Shown here in pieces: positions 19,422 through 26,162 of a stretch of 26,162 bases of DNA. The translations under genes were made by a program, and so were the position numbers. The DNA comes from Lineolata rhizophorae (Eukaryota; Ascomycota; Dothideomycetes; Lineolatales; Lineolataceae): the NCBI GenBank assembly GCA_010093515.1, contig MU001686.1, forward strand, positions 221,821 to 247,982. Direction: 5' to 3'. The first letter of the stretch is position 1; each line of letters opens with the position of its first letter. The notes under the pieces were generated by a model. It did not search any database, was not told the origin of the DNA, and saw nothing but the letters and a program-made list of their open reading frames with translations.

Positions 19422-22400
19422 CTACCTAATAAAAATCTGATCGGCGCGATTCCAATTATTCCTCGCCTTGTTGACGTGGTCGAGTCCCAGAAAGGCCTCC
19501 ATGTTGACGTCGCGCAGGCGGTCGAACAGGACGTCGTCGTCGTCGAGGTAGTCGGGCTTGGCGTGGGGCGCCGGGGGCACGAGCGCAAAGCGAATCTTCT
19601 CGAACTGCTTGCCCTTGATGCCGGTGCGGCGCGAGAGGCGCTCCTTGGTGTCCTTGAAGAGCTCGCCCTGTGGTGCAACGCGAACGGAAGTCAGGATGCG
19701 GGGTCGGGGTGAGAGCGGAAAGAGAGGGAAGGAGACTTAGAGGGGGTGGGGGGCAAACGAAATAAGACTTACCGGCACCACCACAAAAATAAACGGCACG
19801 TGATGCCCCTTCGCCGGATCCTTATCGAAATGATAGCAACTCGCCAGCGCCTTCTCCAGCGTCCCGCCTTCCGCCCCATCCTCTCCCACAACCCCAGCCC
19901 CATCTTCCTCCGCCCCAACCATCCGCGCATCATTACCTGCCCCACCATTCCTCATCACGCCCCCTTGCACCTCCTCTCCCTTCTCCCCCTTCTCCTCCCT
20001 CTCCGCCATCTCCGCCAACTCCAAGTCGTCGTCCTTGCTCCGCCGCTCCGCGTACAGCAGCCTAAACTCGTTGATGCTCAGCACCGGGAAGCTAAGCTGG
20101 AGCTCGCGGTTGACCTTGGAGGCGTGGACCTCGACGAGGCGGAGGTCCTCGGGGCGAGCTTCCCTGAACGGCTGACCCGGCGAACCCCCCTGCTGCTGCG
20201 GGGGCGACGACGCCACGTCCGCGATGCGCGCCTTGCGGATCAACCCGCGTAGTATGTCCTCGACCGTGCCGTTCTTCTCCACCAGCAAGTCGTACTGTTC
20301 CTCCTTGGTGATGCCCTCGGGCAGCCACAGCACCTTGACGGCGCGCCTCGTCTCGAGCTCCGCTAGGGGCACCTCGAGCACTTCGTAGTAGAGGCTGTCG
20401 TGGCGGATGCTCTGGGCGGCGACGCCGCCGTAGCCGCCGTACGCGCCCGCGCCCGGCGTCAGTATCGTGCCCACCGTCGTGTTGGGCAGGCGCTTGACGG
20501 GCAGCTTGGGCCGCGAGTTGGCGAAGGCGACGGTCCAGAAGCGCAGGTGGGAGCCGGGCGCGCCGACGCGCTCGCCCACGGCCGTGGCCAGCTTGTCGTA
20601 CGTCATCTTCTTGGACAGCACGAGCACAAAGTGGGCGTCGTCGGACCCACCGCGGCGCGGCATGAACGAGATGCGCATGCGGTTGTTGAGGAAGTCGTAG
20701 AAGTCGGGTGCTGTTACGTTGGTGGTGGCCTCGGCGATGCGCGCCGCCTCCTTCTCCGGTATCGACTTCTGCACCGTGATGATGTCACCGTCCTGTAGCT
20801 CCGACTGGAACAGCGTCTTCTTTGGGTTCATCGCCTCGATCATGCTCGACTTGATTTCCTCGTACAGCTTGAACGACGTGCCTTCGGGCCACCTCAGCAT
20901 CTGCATGATCTTGCCCTGCATTTCCGACACTTTCTCCTGGACCGCGAAGTAGAATGTCCCCGCGCCTAGCAGAGTCTGCGAGAATGGATCCCAATGCTTG
21001 ACGAAGAGGAGTATGGCGCGGTTGTTAACCACGTTCTTAAGGTCCACGAGGCGGTCACCAAATAGTGGCGTGTCGTCCTCATCAACTCTAGCCGCCTTCT
21101 CAATATACATCTTCAAACCCGCCATTCGGGTGCTAAACTTGTTCGCCGCTTCCTCACAGCTGATGCTCAAGTCGTGGAGCGGCTGGTCCGGGCGCACGGT
21201 GCCATTCTGGCGATTCACCATGATCCAAGGCCGTATGTAACGGGCATTAAAACCGAGATCCTGGGCGACCATATCCATGAATCCGGAGACGGGAGTGGCG
21301 CGGAGGATGCGGTACGTGCGGGGAGCGGCTTGGGGAACGTGGTCGAATCCGCCTTTCCACGCCACGATGTCGAAACCCTGGTAGTTACGGAAATTCTCTT
21401 CTGTACAAACCTGAACTTCCATATAGAAGGGCGCTTCCTCCCGCTCTTTCCGGCGTCGCTCCGCCAAGGCGCGTTCTTCCGCAAATTTCCTGCCTGAAGT
21501 AAATTGTTACCCAAGAAAAAAAAAATGAATAAAGGACGAGGAGAGGGATAACTTACCGAGATGCTCCGGCGGCTTGACAATCTCACTAGTCTGCAACACC
21601 TCGTCAACCCGGCTTCGGCGGATATACACCAGCATGTACGCGTTCATAGAGCGCTTCAAGGACCACTGGCGCGTGTGCGGATTCCGCTGCATCGCGTTGC
21701 CGTTGGGCAGCCTGTCGTAGTCGCCGCCAAAGTTCTCCTCGATGGCCTCCTTCTTGAGGGCGCGCGTGACGCGGTCGTCGTCGAACTTGTAGAACTCGCC
21801 GTCCTTGTCCGGCTTGATGAAGGCGTAGTAATGGCCCGCGTTGAGCTCGCCGCTGTGAACTAGCACGCCGTGCAGCGCGTACTCGTAGGGCTCGCTCCGG
21901 TCCGCCGTGTCACTCAGGTACGGCGTCGCATCCCAAATCTCGGGGAACTCGTAACGGTCGTTGACCTTGGTCATGGCGTCGCGGGTGAAGTCGTACTCGA
22001 AGCGCTTGAGCTGCAGGTGGAGCACTTCCGGGAAGGACTCGAAGATGACGCCCTTCTTCGCGTCTTGGAGGCCAAAGCCCTCGGCGAAGTATTTGTTCTC
22101 GCCGTCCATGGTCTCCACCTGGATGTAGTCCTTGAAGCTGTCGTCCAGGTTCTTGTTGCCGCTGACGTTGAGCTGCAGATCCCAGAAGTCCTCGATACGC
22201 GACGACTCGAACTCGACGTTGATGCAGGAAATGTACGTCTTCATCTTGCCAACGAACATCCTGGGTAGCGCATTCTCGGCTTCCGTTCCCTTCATCTTCT
22301 CCTCTAACCGCTCCATCAATATGCGCGACAGCTCCTGCACATCTTGCTGCTCGAAGATTTGTTTTGAGTCCCAGCCAAAAGAGCCGGTGAGCTCCTGGGT

Positions 22401-23937
22401 TGACACGGCGCTATCGTTGGTCTGGAGGAGATAGAAGAGTCGTTGCAAGGCATATGCACAATTTGAGCGTGCATCTTCCTCATCTTCGGTGGGTATTTGA
22501 TAAACAGCCTGCGCATAAAAAAGATGGCAGTCAGTCAGTTTGGGCACGCAGAAAACCATGGGTGGTCGATGGGTCGACGACACACGCACCTTTCGAAAAG
22601 CAGTGGTAAAATACAGAGATTGGAGAAGGGAGTTCAGGTAGCAAGTTGCACCCTGATTTCGAAGGCCAACCATGCCGGTTTCCTTTTTGGAATCGTAGCT
22701 GTCGAAGGTTAGCGATTTGAGCTCGGCCATCAATCGGCGCAATCTGATCCACATTGGAGCGGACCAAGGTTAAACGAAAGGTGAAAAAAAAAAAAATGAA
22801 AAAGAAAAAGAAAAAGCAACAGCGGGTACGCCGTACTGTATGAAGTTATGCCACAGCACGCCGGTAGGGTCCTTGATGACCCGCACATAGGCGGTGATGT
22901 TCGCACAATCATTTTCCACCATCGGAATGCCCCTCTCGTCGAATTGGGCGGCGAAGATCTTTCTCAGCTCGGCGAACCGGGTGAAGCCCCAATCGCTCTC
23001 GTCGGCAGTGAAGCGGTGGTTGGCGTGGTGGGTGACGTAGACGGTGGGCTCGCGCGGGTTCCACAGCACGAGCAGGAACTGCACGCAGGCATGCCAGTTC
23101 TCGTCGGGCTTCTTGGCGGCCGCAGCGTCGCCGCCGTTGGGGGCGTCCTCGTCGTCGGCGTCGTCGGCCGCGGACCCGTGCTCGAGGTAGAAGGACACGA
23201 ACTCGACCTGGTTGCCCATGGGGAAGAAGAGGACGCGCCAGGGCTGGCCGCCGCAGGTGAAGGCGGGGCCGTGCTCGCGCTTGCCCAGCGACCGCCACCC
23301 CGTGATCTCCCACGTGTGCACGGCGTAGTCGTCCACCTCGAGGTCGCCGAGCGGCGGCAGGTGTCGCTTGGCGATGGCGTCGAAGTCGTCGGCGCGCAGC
23401 GGCGGGGCGACGTCGGCGTCGGCGGCGGCGGCGGCGGCGTCGTTGTTGGCGACGGCGCCGCCGTTGGGCGACGCGGCGGCGCCGTTCTTGCCGTCGACGA
23501 GGACGCCGTCGTCGGGCGTGATCTCCGCCACCGAGTTGTCCTTGGCCTCGTAGTCGGGCTCCATCAGCACGTCGTTTCCGATCTGCCGGCCACGCGAGGG
23601 GGGATGGATGGTTAGTCTAATGCCCTCGTCCATCTCGAGATAAGAGCGCTCGCGGAACGGTGGGAAAGAGGAGAGACTGGGCGGAGGGCGAAGGGAAGGG
23701 CAGCAGGCCGGAAAGAAGGGCGGGAAGAGGAGCAGAACGCGAGGGGGAGCGAACGCGTTCGGAGGGGGGAGAAAGGTTTGTGGTTCGGGCGTGGAGCATG
23801 CGAGCAGCGTTGCTCGTAGGTCCTTCCCGGGGCGCGGGGGGGAGGGGGGGCAGGCAACGGTGGCGCAAAGGTGTGTGTGTGCAGGAAGCGGGGGGAGTCG
23901 CGGCGCGGTTCAACGACGGGCAACGTACCTGGTCCAT
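19422..23937 (-). CDS. UBP15: Ubiquitin carboxyl-terminal hydrolase of the USP7/Ubp15 family
   Basis: A cysteine protease that removes ubiquitin from proteins; homologues are human USP7, yeast Ubp15 and fission yeast Ubp21/22. Proposed exons on the - strand: 23937-23929, 23582-22837, 22698-22590, 22508-21557, 21493-19773, 19667-19422. They total 3783 nt in frame, 1260 residues, close to the family. Every intron has a GTRNG donor and a CAG acceptor, and four show clear CTRAC branch sites. Domains: Ala-rich N-terminus (a GGC repeat at 23421-23439 encodes poly-Ala); MATH domain at about 90-240, including DWGF (about 200-203), the peptide-binding motif of USP7; catalytic domain at about 258-590 with the Cys box NQGATCYLNSLLQ (Cys about 271), the His box ELNAGHYYAF (His about 514) and KFDDDRV (Asp about 531); then C-terminal ubiquitin-like/ICP0-binding-type regions to the end. 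All catalytic residues are present. Oddities are an acidic Asp/Ala insert in the MATH domain and a Glu/Gly-rich insert near 1120-1165. ATG 23633 is an alternative start, reading through the branch and acceptor of intron 1, which I consider less likely. Confidence 0.95.
23583..23928 (-). other. UBP15: First intron of the deubiquitinase gene, after a 9-nt coding exon
   Basis: The donor is GTACGT directly after ATGGACCAG. The branch-like GACTAAC lies at 23617-23611 and the acceptor CAG ends at 23583. The 346-nt intron is much longer than the others in this gene and is CT-rich on the coding strand. Splicing joins Met-Asp-Gln to Ile-Gly-Asn-Asp without changing frame. Confidence 0.7.
23829..23850 (+). 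other. Potential G-quadruplex motif (G4-G7-G7) opposite intron 1
   Basis: The + strand, which is the template strand of the deubiquitinase gene, carries GGGG, CGC, seven G, A, seven G. This satisfies the usual four-tract rule because the seven-G runs can each supply two tracts. Whether it folds is unknown. Confidence 0.5.
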
Positions 23938-24119
23938 TGTGACGGCGGCCGTCGCAGCGGACAAGATGGACAAAGCGGAAGGATGGGGTTTGCGGGGAGG
24001 GAGAAGGTGTCGATGGCGAGGTGGGGAAGAAAGAAAGGCTGGTATCCGAGCAGTGGCGGTTGAAGGTTTGGGAAAGGCGAGGCAAGGTGAGGTAGGGTCG
24101 CGGTAAGCGGCGGCGCAGC

Positions 24120-24137
24120 GGGGGGGAGGGGGGAGGG
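24120..24137 (+). other. Potential G-quadruplex motif upstream of the deubiquitinase start
   Basis: Seven G, A, six G, A, three G lie on the + strand (template of the gene), about 183 bases upstream of the proposed start codon. Four G-tracts can be drawn from it. It could sit in the promoter or leader. Confidence 0.5.
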
Positions 24138-24811
24138 CGCTAACCGGGCCCGCCGAGGGGGTTGTGTTGTGTGGCCCGCCACCCTCTCGTTCTCTGCTGC
24201 CAGCGAGCGAGTCGAAGCGCGGCGGCGCGGTTACAGCGGGCGGACGGGTGCCTTGCTTGTTTCACGAGCTTGTCGACTCTGCGAATGTGCGGCGGGCGAC
24301 TCGGCGGCTCGAGGGCTGTTGGGCTGCGTGGCGCCAAGTTCGCGGCGGTGGGCGGCGGGTGCGAAGGGCCGCGCCCACCGCCGCCCACAGTCCCAGCGCG
24401 ACCAAGAGACAAACATCGCGCCCTCGTCCTTCCTTCTCCATTGCGTCTACACCTAACCTGCAGCCCGCGCCACTACCGCCCTTCAAAAAGGCGCCATTGA
24501 CTTTACCATCGTTATGGACGGCTCCTTGCTCGTCAAGTCCCCCGTTGACGTCGCCATACTACGCAGGTAGCCACTAGGGTTGATCTGCGTCGGGAGCTCG
24601 CGGCTAGCTGCTTCAACCGTCTGCTCCCCTTAACCAAGAGCCCGTGGTGCGACTGGTCGTTGCCCATAACTCGGGCTTGCTTGCACCTTGACAGACTGTC
24701 CCGGCGAGCTCTTTGGGCAAGAGGACAAAGGTTGCCACAACTAAGCTATGCAGGTTTCCTAGCTTGGCGCGTCGCTCGTGCATGATATATGATTGACGCC
24801 AGAAGGCGAGC

Positions 24812-24862
24812 CCTTCTAGAATGCAGCCGGGCCCGTGTCCGGTTGACGCGCTTTCTAGAAGG
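24812..24862. repeat. Short inverted repeat with 10-bp arms
   Basis: CCTTCTAGAA (24812-24821) is matched in inverse orientation by TTCTAGAAGG (24853-24862) across a 31-base GC-rich spacer. Each arm contains the 8-bp palindrome TTCTAGAA. It could form a hairpin, but there is no gene end next to it that would make it a terminator. Confidence 0.6.
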
Positions 24863-25800
24863 CCGTTGGCAGCGCTTATCGTTCATGCTATCGACGGGAT
24901 CTCGTCCGGATCCCGCTAGCTGTCCGTCGCACTGGCCAACGACGTAGCTAGCATTGAAATCTCGGAAGCTAATGGTCGACGGGTCTACGCAGTACCTAAG
25001 AAGACGCCAGACAACGCTGTTTGAAGAGGCCTTTGACTAGGCCCTCGTGGATGGTGACAAGTTGCGTGGTAACTTGCGGGAGCCAACACGACTCACGTAC
25101 AGGCTTCCATGTTCATTCAGCCCGGGCAGCGAATTGAACAAAAGCCTTGCACCTTCTATAAGAGTTGGATCGCCTTTCCTCCAGCCAGGCCGTCCCACTT
25201 GCTGGAGTGCGTACAGCCATAGAATTGCTGAGCTCAGGAGAGGTAAATCCCACCATTTGGTCGGAGCAGCTATAACCTGGTGGATGCGGGTTTCACCCGC
25301 TTTGCAAGACGACGCGAGCCTCGACTCTCGCTGCTTGACAGACATCTGAACCGCTAAAAATAACAAGGGTCCATGTCGGCCCGTTCGCTGCTTCTAGTCT
25401 TTCTCTGAGCTGCAGTTTGAGCTCCCAACTCGGGCCCGTCCACCCCCCAAAGACCACACGGCGGGGGTAAACGCTGGGGCGCACCCCGTTGCAGCGCACC
25501 TCGCCCAGCGCCACGGCCCCCTCCTCCGGCGCGCTGCTTACCTCGACCATGAGGTCTGGGCTATCGCGACTCTCGCGTGAAGAACATGGCTTACATCTAC
25601 AAGCCAATCCAGCCCGTCATGCCCGTATACCTTCGGCGCGGACGCCCAATCGGAAACGGACCTGCTTCATGCACGACTTGGTCCACCAGCCGGTTTGACT
25701 TTGACTGCCTCGCTTTCTCGGGCGACTGTCCGATCCGGTGTCCGGACGGCGGAAGAGCCGAGACGTTGAGCAGCGGGAGAGGCGGCGGGTGAGCTACAGT

Positions 25801-25810
25801 TAGGTACCTA
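25801..25810. repeat. Palindromic decamer TAGGTACCTA, copy 3
   Basis: An exact third copy of the decamer, followed by CCTAG, close to the presumed end of the transposon at the right edge. Confidence 0.8.
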
Positions 25811-25834
25811 CCTAGCCAGGCAGTAAGCTAGCTG

Positions 25835-25868
25835 ACCGGGTTCCGAGTCACCCGGGGTTCCAACTCAC
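25835..25868. repeat. Imperfect 17-bp direct repeat near the transposon end
   Basis: Two adjacent 17-base units, 25835-25851 and 25852-25868, agree at 13 of 17 positions, sharing the GGGTTCC and TCAC blocks. They lie just outside the transposase stop codon. Confidence 0.6.
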
Positions 25869-25921
25869 TGACCCGAAACCACCCATCCTCATGAAAAATC
25901 GTGTTTATTCTCTCAACGTAG

Positions 25922-26162
25922 TTACAATTGCCACTCTGTACACATAGACTGAAGTGTTTGAGCTGCTGTTTCAGCTGCTACTCTTTCTGCTGCCCGTTCC
26001 TCAGCGTCGGCATCCCGTTGTGCCTCAAGAAGTTGTGAGGCCTGTACAGCAACCATGATTGTATCTATATCTGCAAATCGTTGATTTGGATTAACACGAA
26101 CTTTCTTTCGTGGCTGTTGAGGCTTAAGAGCCTCAAGTTGACTATTTAATCTTTTATTTTGT
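25922..26162 (-). CDS. Fot1/pogo-family transposase, C-terminal fragment (edge-truncated)
   Basis: Reading the - strand from the edge gives 79 residues in an open frame ending with TAA at 25924-25922. The translation begins QNKRLNSQLEALKPQQ, continues with PRKKVRVNPNQRFADIDTI and ends in an Ala/Glu-rich helical stretch and SMCTEWQL. The basic KKVRVNPNQRFADI block followed by a charged helix is typical of the C-terminus of fungal pogo-type (Tc1/mariner superfamily, DDE) transposases such as those of Fot elements. The helix-turn-helix and DDE core would lie beyond the window. No stop interrupts the visible part, so the copy may be intact or recent. Codon use is more AT-rich than in the host genes nearby, as expected for an inserted element. 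Confidence 0.8.
   Translation of the reverse strand, partial: QNKRLNSQLEALKPQQPRKKVRVNPNQRFADIDTIMVAVQASQLLEAQRDADAEERAAERVAAETAAQTLQSMCTEWQL

Larger units (their letters stand above)
23938..25800. other. Upstream flank of the deubiquitinase gene and adjoining gene-free DNA
   Basis: From 23938 to about 24410 the - strand has no ATG (no CAT on +), while the + strand has several, which fits a leader or promoter of the - strand gene. From about 24420 the + strand becomes CT-rich and reaches an isolated ATG at 24514 followed by 18 codons. This might be the start of a divergent gene, but I cannot extend it. ORFs of 60-140 codons between 24140 and 25790 show no recognised domain. The frame 25293-25607 on - looks protein-like but contains nothing I can name. 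Confidence 0.5.
25831..26162 (-). mobile_element. Fot1/pogo-type DNA transposon, 3' part only, cut by the window edge
   Basis: The element is recognised from its transposase tail (see the coding entry). About 90 bases separate the stop codon from the presumed element end, a normal spacing for Fot-type elements. The outer limit is not defined: the matching terminal inverted repeat would lie beyond the right edge, so I cannot align the two ends. A TA that could be the target-site duplication stands at 25826-25827 (CAGTAAGC), but this is only a guess. The direct repeats at 25835-25868 may be subterminal transposase-binding repeats. Confidence 0.65.

Noticed and set aside
22848-23615. 255-codon + frame opposite the MATH-domain exon
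   Set aside because: The - strand frame carries clear USP7-type sequence; the + frame is a Val/Gly/Glu-rich mirror of it and crosses an intron boundary of the real gene.
24812-24862. Inverted repeat as a transcription terminator or miniature transposon
   Set aside because: It has only 10-bp arms with no target-site duplication and no adjacent gene end; terminators of this type are not a fungal feature.

Overview
The window reads as nuclear DNA of a filamentous ascomycete (Pezizomycotina, probably Sordariomycetes). The evidence is genes with short introns of about 50-140 nt bounded by GTRNGT-type donors, CTRAC/CTAAT branch sites and YAG acceptors, GC-rich coding exons, CT-rich leaders upstream of starts, a Fot1/pogo-type transposase tail at the right edge, and protein families typical of that group. 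No organism name can be given from sequence alone.

Layout: (1) 1-1350, an upstream region with a TATA-like box and a short upstream ORF. (2) 1352-5654 (+), a multi-exon gene for mitochondrial NAD(P) transhydrogenase, with one exon of only four nucleotides. (3) 5655-13510, almost 8 kb with no gene I can support. It is moderately AT-rich at first, has a GC-rich island at about 8.05-8.95 kb, and ends in about 1.5 kb nearly free of ATG on the + strand only, which looks like a very long transcribed 5' leader. (4) 13511-15535 (+), an intronless gene for a 674-residue low-complexity protein of no recognised family. (5) 15536-19421, 3.9 kb between convergent genes, with strongly strand-biased purine tracts. 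(6) 19422-23937 (-), a six-exon gene for a USP7/Ubp15-type deubiquitinase whose first coding exon encodes only Met-Asp-Gln. (7) 23938-25830, the upstream flank of that gene plus DNA without a supportable gene. (8) about 25831-26162 (-), the 3' end of a Fot1/pogo-family DNA transposon cut by the window edge.

The three host genes do not form an obvious pathway: one makes mitochondrial NADPH, one removes ubiquitin, one is unknown. I see no gene cluster, CRISPR array, tRNA or rRNA. The observations most worth testing are the 4-nt microexon, the ATG-free leader, the tiny first exon of the deubiquitinase, and a palindromic decamer found three times in non-coding DNA.
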